From Tethya wilhelma (lineage: Eukaryota > Porifera > Demospongiae > Tethyida > Tethyidae), in contig CAXIPT010000005.1 in NCBI GenBank assembly GCA_964030475.1, positions 62,001-126,000 on the forward strand: 64,000 bases of DNA. Direction: 5' to 3'. How positions within the stretch are numbered: the stretch's first letter is position 1; every line of letters starts with the position of its first letter. A program made the translations under genes and the position numbers. A model generated the notes under the pieces. It was not told the origin of the DNA and did not search any database. It saw only the letters and a program-made list of their open reading frames with translations. Below, in pieces: positions 24,450 to 35,708 of the stretch.

Positions 24450-25174
24450 GAAGCTATGATTACCTACCATATTTTTTGATCATAAAAAATTATACCTTGC
24501 ATTTGCAAACATTATGATCTCCTTCTCTGCAGTTGCTGTCACCTCTGTCATGAAGCCAGCTTCTCATTGAAGACCACCAGTGTGAGGATGTCCCTCTCAT
24601 TTCCTGCAGCTGCGCATGCTCCACCATGACATCATACTCTGGGGAGGTGGGCAGCCCCAGAAGGATCCATCTGGAGAAAGTTGGGTCATCACATAGAGCT
24701 CCAGGAGGTCGTGAGTGAGCATGCACTTATGAAGGACAGCAGCCAGTTCTTACCAGGCTGTATATACAGCGGCAGGATAGAGGTTTGACTCGTTCACTTG
24801 GTGTATCCCACTCTCATGCACCAGTCAGTGGAGGAGTTGGCTGGATGTGTCTGCATTTGTCAATATCTAGTATTGAAGACTGGATGAAACCAGAACCAGC
24901 AAATTAATAGTTACTGACAGGCATATACATACCCACCCACACATAACAGTTGCTTATTATGTCAGTTTCAATTCATGACTAATTCTCTTGCTTGCTTTCT
25001 TCCTTTTTCCACCCTCTTCAAAATAATAATCATTTTTGCACATTCAAGGATAATAACTTCCAGAACAGAATCTTATCTTGACAGCACATGTACTCTTGCA
25101 ATTAATTACAAGTGTTCTATTAAAATTTAAAGCTTTATATAATATTATACACACAAGTTATCAATATAAATTAT
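24450..25174. other. No gene recognised
   Basis: A minus-strand frame at 24490-24726 has a Trp-containing pattern faintly reminiscent of a death domain, but without conserved context. I do not call it a gene. Confidence 0.3.
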
Positions 25175-27040
25175 TTAGAGTTCTTCTTCTCTGAATGGAT
25201 CTTCACCAGAGTGCCAAGAAACAAACTCAGCCATTTTGATCGGCAGGTACTCACTGTACTCAATCTTGTAATCTACAATAGCACGTGCACTCAAACACTG
25301 AAGAGTGGGAGGGTTGGCTTCAAACGACTCTATCACTTTAAGTATTTCATAAATTACTTCACGATTGGTGGGGTAAATTATGTACGACTCCTCTTTAGCT
25401 GTCCTATTTTGAAAGTTGGCGGCATCAACATGAGCTCCACACTCTAGGAGGGTTCGAACACAGTCCACAGCCACATTGCCAGGGATTCGATGAAGTTGCA
25501 CGGCTAAATGAAGAGGAAAATCCCCATTCTCTCCAACATAGTAGCGACGCTGAAGTGGGCATCCACAATCTAAAAGTAGTGTTAAGAGTTTACAGAGAGA
25601 AAACTCTAACCCCTTATCTGAATCGTCCCACCAAAGTAAGTCATTGATGATTGTTGTATCGCACTCTTCTGTTGCAATAATCAGCTTTTGAACAGCCTTC
25701 TTGATGCGAGCCTGTTCTCTCTCTTGTTCAGTGCTGTCTGTGATATAGTCATCAGCTACTTTGATCCACAGTGCAATCAGTCTTAAAACGGAAGTGACTA
25801 TCGATGCTCTGCAATAAGTGTCATCTTCTTCTTCAACACCTTTCAAGCCATACTGAAAGAAAAGCTGCATACTAGGAACATGCCCATTCTGTAACATCTG
25901 AGCAACAAATTTGACTACTTCTAGAAAACGCTCAGCATATGCATAAAAAATTGTGGAATTTAGTGCAAACTGCAAGTATCTTCCACAGAATTGAACACTC
26001 TTCTTAAAATTTCCATCTATTAAAGTGATTTTAGTGCAATCACGTATCGCATTCATCGTGTGATCATGGCTTTTCCCCAGAATACGCTCCCAGTATATGG
26101 AACGGAGGTAGAATAACCATATCTCATTCTGTGCAATGGACATACACTCCTCCATTGTTGCTGGCTCCTGAACACCATCGTAGATTCGATTTGCTGGAGG
26201 AAGATTGGAAAACAGATCGGGATGAGATGAGCGAACTTGAACAGCCTTATGCATGAAAAGAGTTACCAATTTAGCAGTAGGCCTTCCATATTGACCCTGC
26301 AATGTCATTGCAGTCTGCATACAGTAGACATCATAGAGCTCTCTTGGTCCACATTGGAAGGCCTCGATGAGATATTTCACTAGAGCATTGCTATGGCATT
26401 CCAATGTACCATGTAGTACTACAGACAGACCACTATTATTGAGACTATTCTTAGCACCAGCACTCACTAGAGTCTTGGCTACTTCTAGAGAAGTGGTCAA
26501 ATGAAGTGGAGTATTGCCGGAAGCATCATCATTAGTACAGTTGACATTGGCACCTTTGTCGATCAATAACTGAGTCAAATCTTCGTTCACGATAGCATAA
26601 AACAACATTTGGTCCACTTCTAGGTCAGCACGGTGCACGTGATTAATGAGGTAGAGGGCAACTTCGAATTTACCGCGAAAGAGTGCTTCCCATAATGGAG
26701 AGATGAATTCGTCCTCAATATTAGCTCCTCCTTCCACTAATACTTTCGCACACTCCAAATTTCCACGCCTAGAGGCCAACCACAACGGAGTAATCCGTGG
26801 GTAATACTGTGAATCTTCGTCTCGTGCCTCTTGCTCAATATTCACATTAAAATTGTTCAAGATATACCTGAGGATGTCTGGACGATTTTTCTCAACTGCT
26901 GCTACTAATGGAGACTGTCCTTTGGGCACTTCTTTCATTAGTAGTCGTTCCTTGAAGAGCCGCAGGGAAAGGCCTTTATCATCTAGCAGATCTTTGAATT
27001 CGGCAATTTGGGTCAAACGAGACAGAGTCGAAGCAGACAT
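25175..27040 (-). CDS. FEM1-like ankyrin-repeat CUL2 E3 substrate receptor
   Basis: A single uninterrupted 621-codon frame starting at ATG 27040-27038. The N-terminal half has ankyrin repeats, recognisable at about residues 43-70, 83-110, 114-140 and 150-215 (TPLWLASRRGNLECAKVLVEGGANIE is split over one repeat; TPLHL follows later). The middle has the FEM1-type helical segment around WERILGKSHDHT. Another ankyrin unit (FPLHLAVQ, LLECGAHVDAANFQNRT) precedes a C-terminus TLQCLSARAI..EYLPIKMAEFVSWH, which is the FEM1 VHL-box region that recruits elongin B/C and CUL2. Known FEM1 proteins recognise C-terminal degrons. Length matches FEM1B (about 627). It has no introns, unlike its neighbours, and lies antisense between MFSD1 exon remnants, so a retrocopy origin is possible. 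The ankyrin part is divergent. Confidence 0.85.
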   Translation of the reverse strand: MSASTLSRLTQIAEFKDLLDDKGLSLRLFKERLLMKEVPKGQSPLVAAVEKNRPDILRYILNNFNVNIEQEARDEDSQYYPRITPLWLASRRGNLECAKVLVEGGANIEDEFISPLWEALFRGKFEVALYLINHVHRADLEVDQMLFYAIVNEDLTQLLIDKGANVNCTNDDASGNTPLHLTTSLEVAKTLVSAGAKNSLNNSGLSVVLHGTLECHSNALVKYLIEAFQCGPRELYDVYCMQTAMTLQGQYGRPTAKLVTLFMHKAVQVRSSHPDLFSNLPPANRIYDGVQEPATMEECMSIAQNEIWLFYLRSIYWERILGKSHDHTMNAIRDCTKITLIDGNFKKSVQFCGRYLQFALNSTIFYAYAERFLEVVKFVAQMLQNGHVPSMQLFFQYGLKGVEEEDDTYCRASIVTSVLRLIALWIKVADDYITDSTEQEREQARIKKAVQKLIIATEECDTTIINDLLWWDDSDKGLEFSLCKLLTLLLDCGCPLQRRYYVGENGDFPLHLAVQLHRIPGNVAVDCVRTLLECGAHVDAANFQNRTAKEESYIIYPTNREVIYEILKVIESFEANPPTLQCLSARAIVDYKIEYSEYLPIKMAEFVSWHSGEDPFREEEL

Positions 27041-27774
27041 GTCGAGTAGCAGCTCAGTAGCTTCAAGTGTATTCGAAGACCAGGAGATTGAGTCACTTGC
27101 AGGAGCTGCAGAATCTTAGGACTATGTTGGCTGTCTGATTTTTTTTTTTTTTTCAAACACGTGGGTGAAGCTATGCGTGGCAAATATTGCTGAGTAGGCA
27201 AACTTGAACGCGCGTGATTTCTCATCATGAGGACCCTTACCATGCGTGTTGTAATCCTGTACGAATGCTGTGTTCCTGCTGGTCTTTTTCTGTTTCACAG
27301 AGCAATAACACTGAGATAGGTCACTGAGTGGAGACAGAAGAAGAGAATAGAGGTCTGTTGGAGTTGATGAATGTAGGGGGTCTTGGTTGAATTATTTGCC
27401 TAAACATAAAGGACCCTCAGACTTCACCAATAAAATTTATATAATCAAGTATTGTTTTTTTTTTTGTAAAGGATACTAGTTGTGTCTCATTGTAGGACTC
27501 CTGTGAACACAGCAGAAAAGAAAAAAAGTGTGTCGGAGTTACTAGGAGGTGAAAACTCTTGAGGGTCCTTGTTGAACTGTACCGTAACATCAAGGACCCT
27601 TCATCAATATCCACTGTAACTTGTGTTGTCAAATATTCAGGTTTATTGTGGTTGTGTGTCATTATGGGACTCCTGGGAACACAGCAGAAGAGAAGAAAAG
27701 TACATCAGAGTTACTAGGAGGGTACTCCAGCTGCCCAGAGGCCCAGTGTCCAAGCTGTGACCACCTCTGCCACC

Positions 27775-27841
27775 ATGAACCAACATCCACTGATAGCTGA
27801 CCCCACCTAGGAGGAGCAGAGAGAAGGGAACTGTTGTGCAG
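27775..27841 (+). pseudogene. MFSD1 first exon, second remnant with stop
   Basis: ATG 27775 begins MNQHPLIADPT and hits an in-frame TAG, while the following bases still match the exon at 23784 down to the GTACAGGG donor. The flanking sequence ('ctgcccagaggcccagtgtc') also matches the upstream region of the other copies. It is a local duplication of exon 1 on the far side of the FEM1-like gene. Confidence 0.75.
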
Positions 27842-28068
27842 GTACAGGGTGTGATGAGTGATGACTTCTTAGGGCAAAATGAATATTACTATCATTCATA
27901 TGCATGTGCACTTTTTGTTCGCCAATTCAGCAGAAATAAAAAGTCATGTGACTATCATGAACCAGGTTTAATAGCCGAGAGACACTGGCGCTTTTCATGA
28001 CCTGTGAGGGACCCACTCCATGTGAGTATCTGCAGGCATTCATTGTTGTAACATTCTCGTCATGACTG

Positions 28069-28103
<35 letters not shown>

Positions 28104-28636
28104 GAAAAATTTCAGTTAGTTTCTCAGATTCTGTAAAATTAATGTAATAGGGTACATCATGTGACTTAAGCTACAGTAAAGAAATGCATGTGTGAAGGCT
28201 GTGTGTGCCTGTGTATGTGTTTCGAAAAAATATTGGTTAGTTTTTTCTGTAATTGTAATAACATGCATAATGCGACTTAAACGTGTGTACAGTAATGTAT
28301 TGTGTATTAGCATTGAGGATGTCTGGAGCTTTTGTATTTCATTCTGCAATATATACCGTATAGCGGGAAATTTTCGCATGTCCAAATTTTCGCGATAAAG
28401 CATGTAGGAACGCTAGTTCGTTTTTTCGCGGTTCAAATTTTTGCGGTTTCTACATCTAGCAATGACGTATGTGCGCATCGCGCAAGCGCTATTCGAGTCA
28501 CATGTTCAGATTATTGTGGTTCTTTTTTTCGCGGTCAGATCGCCACCACGAAAATCGCGAAAATTTCCTGCTATACGGTATGTTTACTTCATCTCTCTTT
28601 TCTCCAACCTTCCACACATGCTTACTCTATCTGTAG
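27842..28636. other. MFSD1 intron remnant with (TG)n
   Basis: Contains a (TG)n tract at about 28071-28101. The stretch 28110-28350 corresponds inverted to 55200-55480, the intron before MFSD1 exon 4 ('gacttaagctacagtaaaga', 'gatgtctggagcttttgtat'). No gene. Confidence 0.6.
28353..28581. mobile_element. ~229-bp MITE with 'ATACCGTATAGC' inverted ends
   Basis: Outer ends 28353-28364 and 28570-28581 are reverse complements, continuing as 'gggaaattttcgc' and 'gcgaaaatttcctg'. The interior is rich in TTTCGCG. The paralogous intron at about 55221-55228 lacks the element and reads continuously, so the empty site is preserved in the window. Confidence 0.75.
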
Positions 28637-28741
28637 AGTTGGAGGTGAGATGTTGGCCTTTGCTCAAGTTGCCTACACTGTGATCTGGTTCAGTGGAAAG
28701 AGACTGCCAATGTTTCTTGGCTACCTTCTCTCATTTGCTAG
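28637..28741 (+). pseudogene. MFSD1 exon 4, remnant
   Basis: After a CTGTAG acceptor, the frame encodes [20 protein letters not shown] and continues [15 protein letters not shown], nearly identical to exon 4 of the complete gene (55172-55064). The match stops at TTTGCTAGA. The expected ACA|GTAAG donor is replaced by unrelated coding sequence, so this is a breakpoint. In the MFSD family this exon spans the helix 4-5 region. Confidence 0.8.
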
Positions 28742-28875
28742 ATGATGTGGCAGAAGCACAGAGTAAACCAAGTGAAGCTGTCTACGATGAAATAAACCTC
28801 ACCTCTCAGCCAACAAAAACAGTTACCATGGAGATGGAGACCTGTCCAGCTTATGAGGTCACAAAAACAAAATGA
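28742..28875 (+). pseudogene. Orphan receptor cytoplasmic-tail exon
   Basis: Immediately after the MFSD1 breakpoint the sequence encodes DDVAEAQSKPSEAVYDEINL, then a Thr/Pro stretch, then PAYEVTKTK and a TGA at 28873-28875. AVYDEI and PAYEV are spaced like phosphotyrosine SH2 sites and resemble the VYEEV tail of the receptor at 49827-52178. No extracellular or membrane exon precedes it on this strand. It looks like the last exon of a lost receptor from this decayed module, or the end of one whose upstream exons were replaced. Confidence 0.5.
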
Positions 28876-29150
28876 AACTCTCAACAGACTGATACTGTGA
28901 AGTAGTATCAGATACCTATAGATTGTGTGGAACTAACTATTAGTAAAATTTATTGTCTTACATTCCAAGTGGTTGGCATTGATTATTGTATGGTAATGGT
29001 CATCTCCTGAACTCATGCAGCCTAGTGCGCATGCGCTAATACTAATCATATGGACAGGAAGCTAGTGGGAAAATTTCTTTGTATTGCCACACCCACAAAC
29101 CAAGTAAAGGCAGCCTATATAAACCCACTGCCAGTACATGGTTTCTATAG

Positions 29151-29640
29151 TTACAGAGTCAAACCACGACTGTGCACAATGTATATGATTATGTTTGTGA
29201 GTGTTGAATTGACCAGCCCACCCTGTTGAGGTGTTTCCATGGGAGACACGCTAGTCATGTGACACTTGGTGTTCGGTCTTGTGTCAGTAGCTCTTTCGGC
29301 CATTGTGAGCACATGGTTTGTAGTTGAGGGATCAAATCTCCCCTGTGTGCTCACTGTGATGTGTGTGATCATGGTAGTGGGTGGAGTTGATGGGCTGACC
29401 CTGTGCTAGGTCTAATCCTTCCCAACACATACAAAACTTGTTAAGGTAATGATATTCAATATGCATGTTTGAATACAAGCTATAGCTTGTAGAGTTACAA
29501 CATTGGTTTGTTCAATGGTTGAGTCACAGTCATGAGGGATCAAACATAAAAATAAAGTAGTCATGTGCCGAAATTGAGACATGCCTTGTTCCAATACTTT
29601 TTCTGGACTGCCCATTCCTACACTACTTATTTTTTGACTA
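29151..29640. repeat. Repeat, inverted copy at window end
   Basis: Reverse complement of about 63552-64000. Both share the 'gtgctcacaatggccgaaag' block, the 'aacattggtttgttcaatgg' block and the foldback-element end. It contains one arm of the 'GTGTAGGAATGGG' element. The partner runs off the window, so the full length is unknown. Confidence 0.7.
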
Positions 29641-29951
29641 CTTGTCTCTTACGTAATGAAAGCACCAAGGTGCATAAGCCTCGGCGCACCCAACTAGCAT
29701 GCACAACTAAACATGTGGCCTATGACCAGCACGGTCCACTGAGAGGTGTCAGCTAGCCTAGCAAATTCTAGCCTGCTGCAACTACAGATGTATTGAGCTG
29801 TGGTCAGCCTAGTTAGAATATTCAAACCTCTGTTTAGAAATATACTTTTGATGCTAAGGCTTGTAGTACTTGCAAATTGAATGCTCTCAGCTGTAGCTAG
29901 TATGAGGCTATGCCAGTCAACCTGGGAGCATTGATACAAAACACACAACAG

Positions 29952-32117
29952 TAACCTACTACTAGAGTGCTCAGCTAGTGTGGGAACAAAATCAGTACTG
30001 GGAGCACACTGTGCTCAGTGCTGAGTAGCTAGTGTGACCATACAGCCTATAGCCAGCCACACTGAAATATCTATACATGACAATATAATTATTATGCTTA
30101 TAGGAATGGGCAGTGCAGGAAAAAGTAATGAAACAAGGAATGTCTCAATTTTGGCACATGACTACTTCATTTTTTTGCCCTATTGTAACAGTTCTATAGA
30201 ATAGTTTTACAATTTAACGTTAACCCTAATTATTATTAGCAGGTTGTCCAACTATGATACTTTAAAGTCAATGACATCACTACTTTTTCCCGCACTGCCC
30301 ATTCCTACACTCTTTATTTTTTTGAAATTTTTATAGAAGAATAAGCTTTGCCATTGATCCGGATTCAACATTGATAAGTTTTAGCATCAATCAAAATTCA
30401 ACATTGATTATTTTGACATAACATCCATAAAAATTTGACATCGATAAGTTTGGACACTGATAAGTTTGGACACTGATCAGAATTCAACTTGACATCGATC
30501 AAAGTTTCAACATTGATAAGAATTCAACATCGATAGGTTTGGTCATCTATCAGAATTTGACATCAATAAGTTTTGACATTGATTAAAATTTGACGTCGAT
30601 AAATTTTGACATCGATCAGATTTTTACATTGATATATTTTGACATCGATCAGAATTTTACATTGATCAGAATTCGACTAAAATTTGGCATCGATCAGAAT
30701 TTTACATCGTTAAAAATTTGACATCGATAAGTTTGACGTCGAGAATTTGACATCCATTAAAATATGACATCGATCAGAATTTGATGTCGATCAGATTTTT
30801 ACATCAATATGTTTTGACATCGATCAGATTTTTCATCGATATATTTTGACATTGATCAGATTTTTACATTGATATAATTATTTTGACATCGATCAAATTT
30901 TGTACATTGATTTGACATGATAAAAATTTGACATCGATAAGTTTTGACATCGATCAGATTTTTACATCGATAAATTTTGACATTGATCGGAATTTGACTT
31001 CGATAAACTTTTGATATCGATATATTTTGTCATAAAACCTACTACTAGAGTGCTCAGCTAGTGTGGGAACAAAATCAGTACTGGGAGCACACTGTGCTCA
31101 GTGCTGAGTAGCTAGTGTGACCATACAGCCTATAGCCAGCCACACTGAAATATCTATACATGACAATATAATTATTATGCTTATAGGAATGGGCAGTGCA
31201 GGAAAAAGTAATGAAACAAGGAATGTCTCAATTTTGGCACATGACTACTTCATTTTTTTGCCCTATTGTAACAGTTCTATAGAATAGTTTTACAATTTAA
31301 CGTTAACCCTAATTATTATTAGCAGGTTGTCCAACTATGATACTTTAAAGTCAATGACATCACTACTTTTTCCCGCACTGCCCATTCCTACACTCTTTAT
31401 TTTTTTGAAATTTTTATAGAAGAATAAGCTTTGCCATTGATCCGGATTCAACATTGATAAGTTTTAGCATCAATCAAAATTCAACATTGATTATTTTGAC
31501 ATAACATCCATAAAAATTTGACATCGATAAGTTTGGACACTGATAAGTTTGGACACTGATCAGAATTCAACTTGACATCGATCAAAGTTTCAACATTGAT
31601 AAGAATTCAACATCGATAGGTTTGGTCATCTATCAGAATTTGACATCAATAAGTTTTGACATTGATTAAAATTTGACGTCGATAAATTTTGACATCGATC
31701 AGATTTTTACATTGATATATTTTGACATCGATCAGAATTTTACATTGATCAGAATTCGACTAAAATTTGGCATCGATCAGAATTTTACATCGTTAAAAAT
31801 TTGACATCGATAAGTTTGACGTCGAGAATTTGACATCCATTAAAATATGACATCGATCAGAATTTGATGTCGATCAGATTTTTACATCAATATGTTTTGA
31901 CATCGATCAGATTTTTCATCGATATATTTTGACATTGATCAGATTTTTACATTGATATAATTATTTTGACATCGATCAAATTTTGTACATTGATTTGACA
32001 TGATAAAAATTTGACATCGATAAGTTTTGACATCGATCAGATTTTTACATCGATAAATTTTGACATTGATCGGAATTTGACTTCGATAAACTTTTGATAT
32101 CGATATATTTTGTCATA
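29952..32117. repeat. 1,083-bp tandem duplication
   Basis: 29952-31034 and 31035-32117 are successive copies at a fixed offset of 1,083 bp. Every anchor checked (aacctactactagag, taggaatgggcag, cattgatccgg) keeps this offset, and I saw no difference by eye. Each copy contains a foldback element plus the first part of the ATCGAT satellite. Either very recent or an assembly duplication. Confidence 0.85.
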
Positions 32118-33575
32118 GATAAGTTTGACATCGATCGATTGATCAGAATTTGACATTGATATATTTTGACATCGATCAGATTTATACATCGATAAATTTT
32201 GACATTGATCAGAATTTGACATCAATAAGTTTAATTAATTGACATCGATAAGTGTGACATCCATCAGAATTTGACATCAATATAATATTATTTTGACAAC
32301 GATCAGATTTTTACATCAATAAATTTTGACATCGATCAGAATTTTACATCGATTAAAATTTGACATTGAGCAGAATTTTACATCAACATATTTTGACATT
32401 GATCAGATTTTTCATTGATATATTTTGACATCGATCAGAATGTTACATTGATCAGATTAATTTTGACATCAATTAAAACTTGACATCGATCAGAATTTGA
32501 CATCAGTTAAAATTTGACATATTTTGACATTGATCAGATTTTTACATTGTTAAAATTTGGCATTGATCAGAATTTGACATTGATTAAAATTTGACATCGA
32601 TAAGTTTTAATCAAATTTTGTACATTGTTTAAAATTTGACATCGATAAAAATTTGATGTCGATCAGAATTTGACTTCAATAAATTTTTGACATTGAAAAG
32701 TTTGACATCGATCAGAATTTGACATCGATTAAAATTTGACATCGATAAGTTTTGACATCGATCAGATTTTGACATTGATATATTTTGACATCAATAGGTT
32801 TGACATCGATATGTTTTGACATCGATCAGATTCAGTATACATCGATCAGATTTTTCATCGATATATTCTGACATCGATCAGATTTTTACATCAATATAAT
32901 TATTTAGACATTGATCAGATATTTACATCGATATATTTTGACAACGACCAGATTTTTACATCGATAAATTTTGACATCGATCAGAATTTTACATCGGTAT
33001 AATTTATTATTTTGACATCGATTAAAATTTGAATCGATCAGATTTATGCATCGATCAGATTTTTCATCGATATACTCTGACATCAATCAGATTTATGCAT
33101 CGATATATTTTGACATCGATCAGATTTTTACATTGATATTATTTTGACATCGATCAGAATGTTACATTGATCAGATTAATTTTGATATCGATTAATTTTT
33201 TTTCGCATTGATCAGAATTTGACATCGATTAAAATTTGACATTGATCAGAATTTGACATTGATAAGTTTTGACATTGATAGGTTTTGACATCGATCAGAA
33301 TTTGACATCGATATGTTTTGATATCGACCAGATTTATACATTGATCAGATTTTTCGTCGATATATTTTGACATCGACCAGATTTTTACATCAATATATTT
33401 TGACATTGATCAGATTTTTACATTGATATAATATTATTTGGACAACGATCAGATTTTTACATCGATAAATTTTGACATCGATCAGAATTTTACATTAATA
33501 TAATTTATTATTTGACATTAATTAAATTTGACATTGATCAAAATTTATACATCGATATATATTTTGACATTGAAG
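30340..33575. repeat. ATCGAT-rich (ClaI-type) satellite
   Basis: Degenerate array of a unit of about 17 bp, 'attttgacatcgatcag' alternating with 'atttttacatcgatat', often paired into a ~34-bp higher-order unit. Most units contain the palindrome ATCGAT or a one-base variant (ATTGAT, ATCAAT). No gene. The open frames in it (for example 32037-32225 minus) are repeat artefacts. Confidence 0.9.
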
Positions 33576-33671
33576 CTAAGCGCCCAAAGAAGCACAAGAA
33601 TCTCAAATCTCAGGAACCACAGCGTTTTGGACAGCAGAAAATGTACTTTTACAAGATCATTCTGTTTTATG
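33576..33671 (+). other. Possible orphan exon beside the satellite
   Basis: At the satellite edge a frame encodes a Lys-rich AKRPKKHKNLKSQEPQRFG and then QQKMYFYKIILFYE, followed by GAAC|GTAAGT, a good donor. No acceptor, start or downstream exon could be found and no family is recognised. It could be the remnant of a gene cut by the satellite. Confidence 0.25.
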
Positions 33672-34721
33672 AACGTAAGTATCATCCATTTTTTCACTAG
33701 AGCTGTCTTTCTTGAGATTTCGATGGGACAGACGGATAATATAAAACGACTACCATAATCCTCTGCACGTGCTACACACGCGCCGAGGCTTAATCAGAAG
33801 ACCTGTGTTGAAATTTCCGAATTACAGTGGGTATTGTCATGCAGATTTACGATTTGATCTATGTCTAGAAAACTTTGTCCAAACCGTAACAAAGTGGCTA
33901 ATGTTTTAAAACTCTCATTCCATTGTTTACTACACTATTTGCATACTACATTACTCCAATGTTAACCAACTGATTGCATGGTACGAATTTGAATTAACCA
34001 AAAATTACGAATTGTACAGATCATCATTCGAACTATTTACAACACTGAGTATACCATAATATTATAAGGGATAAAAAACAATTAAAAATAAAAGTAGTCA
34101 TGCATGTACCAAAATTAAGGTATGCCTTAGGTGGTTCCAATACTTTTTCCCGCACTGCCCATTTCTATACTCATTATTTTTACTACTTGTATTCTAATAT
34201 AGAGGTCCATGGAAGTAAGTCAGTAGCACTATATGTATTATATTATATACAACTATGAAAGCAAATATATTTACTGCTATAATGTATACCTATAGACAGC
34301 AGACTATATTATATTTTTTTAAAAGAGGATTAAGTGGTGCCACGTTGACAGAGCATGCATATACCCACATACATGTAATTGAAACAGCCTAGATTTCAGT
34401 GTGGATGCTGAGACCATTCATATTACACTCATGCACATCAATGTCCTTTGAGACAGTTTGCTTCATCTGCATAAGGAAAAGAAAGTTAAAGGAAAACTTC
34501 TTTTGGGAGGGGGGATCTTAAGGAGGGCCAATTTCCTCAGGTCTAATTACATCAGAAAGGAGGAATTAGACTTCATGACTTTTGTAGGTGAAGCCTTGGC
34601 TTTGTATAAATAAGCATGCCAAGTTAGTGAGTGCAGGCATATTATATAGCTATATACGTAGCTCGCCAAGTGAAGACTTTCCCAGCAAAAAGAAAAAGTG
34701 ATCATCAACTCAATTAGTAAA
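33672..34721. other. Spacer with one foldback end, no gene recognised
   Basis: Contains part of a 'GTGTAGGAATGGG' family element at about 34085-34195 ('aaagtagtcatgcatgtacc', 'ttttcccgcactgcccattt'). Otherwise AT-rich DNA upstream of the family-C gene. Confidence 0.5.
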
Positions 34722-35708
34722 ATGGAAGCATCTGCACATGAAGGGCCAATCAATGAGGCGTTTAACACTCACTATAATACTGGTGAATGCCGTCAGTATT
34801 TCAAACTAACCATTGATCGTAAAGTCCGACCAACAGTTCTCGCTGTTGCTGAAAATCCTAAAAGCATATACAAACAAAGTCGTCAAGATCTCAACCATCT
34901 CAACTCAGATCTGCCACAACATTCTGTGTTTAAAGCAATGCTGAAGACTCTCATTGATGCCATCCGTGCTTTAATCCCTGCAGTACATCTGAAAGATGTC
35001 TACCTCACCTTCTCCTGGGGAAATTGGCAGCGGTCAGGTCCTTTCCACATCAAAGCTCACCTCACAACTGATGCTTTTCTCGTCCTTATTAATCAGTTGT
35101 GTGCTAATCATAGCTGCGAAAAGGCTGGTCCGCTTAAGATTGATGCACATAAGAGTGAAGAAAATTTGAAGAAATTGTTGGAAGAAGAATATAAAATTGA
35201 CCACTTTGGAGGAAAGTTACGGCGTCTTGAAGAGCAAAATTTTGCTGAATTGGAGAGCAGTGGGGAATTTCTTATTGGGGTTTGTGAGCTAGACTATCCT
35301 TTGGTCAGTGTTTATAAGCAAAGCAATCAAGCTATCCCCATCGAAAAAATGCCAGCTGCTTTGAATGCCCTCGAGAGGTATGTACAAAATCCTAATACGT
35401 GGAATCAGAAAGGAGGGTCTTTCAGCATGGTTCTAACTGATTCAGGAGTACCCACATGTGTAGCAGCTGTTATCTCGGAAAAAGAGTTTGTTTGCAAAGT
35501 TAACGACACACTTGCTATACTCTCACCTCCAAATTGGAACAAAGTATTCCAAACAGATCAAGTGAAGGAAGATTGGGATTGGAAAAAAGGTTCACACAAA
35601 TGGACAAATCCACCATTTCTTGTGCCTGGTGGAACCTCATCCTCATCCTACCTATTTGCCTATAGCCATGGCCTTGAGGGGAAAGTTGAGGATTTGGTAC
35701 TGAAGTAA
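34722..35708 (+). CDS. Family-C protein (HIKAHLT family), unknown function
   Basis: Intronless 328-codon frame. I chose ATG 34722 (MEASAHEGPINEAF) because the longer frame from 34698 begins with a GTG. It shares the order of conserved blocks with families A and B: a short acidic N-terminus, DRKVRPTVLAVAE at about residue 33, a helical segment VFKAMLKTLIDAI.ALIP, DVYLTFSWGNWQRS, HIKAHLTTDAFLVLINQLC, FGGKLRRLE, ELDYPLVSVYK, GGSFSMVLTD, a VAAVISEKEF block and a Trp-containing C-terminus (EDWDWKKGSHKW). Lengths between blocks differ from A and B, so it is a separate subfamily. No signal peptide or membrane helix is seen, implying a cytosolic or nuclear protein. I recognise no described domain. 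It lies just upstream of the A-B pair. Confidence 0.75.
   Translation: MEASAHEGPINEAFNTHYNTGECRQYFKLTIDRKVRPTVLAVAENPKSIYKQSRQDLNHLNSDLPQHSVFKAMLKTLIDAIRALIPAVHLKDVYLTFSWGNWQRSGPFHIKAHLTTDAFLVLINQLCANHSCEKAGPLKIDAHKSEENLKKLLEEEYKIDHFGGKLRRLEEQNFAELESSGEFLIGVCELDYPLVSVYKQSNQAIPIEKMPAALNALERYVQNPNTWNQKGGSFSMVLTDSGVPTCVAAVISEKEFVCKVNDTLAILSPPNWNKVFQTDQVKEDWDWKKGSHKWTNPPFLVPGGTSSSSYLFAYSHGLEGKVEDLVLK

Noticed and set aside
24490..24726. Possible death-domain exon on the minus strand
   Set aside because: Only a vague Trp/Leu pattern; no splice partners, no conserved core and no paralogue in the other modules.
32037..33406. Minus-strand SDQCQNLSMSK-type open frames
   Set aside because: Satellite translations without start context or conservation.
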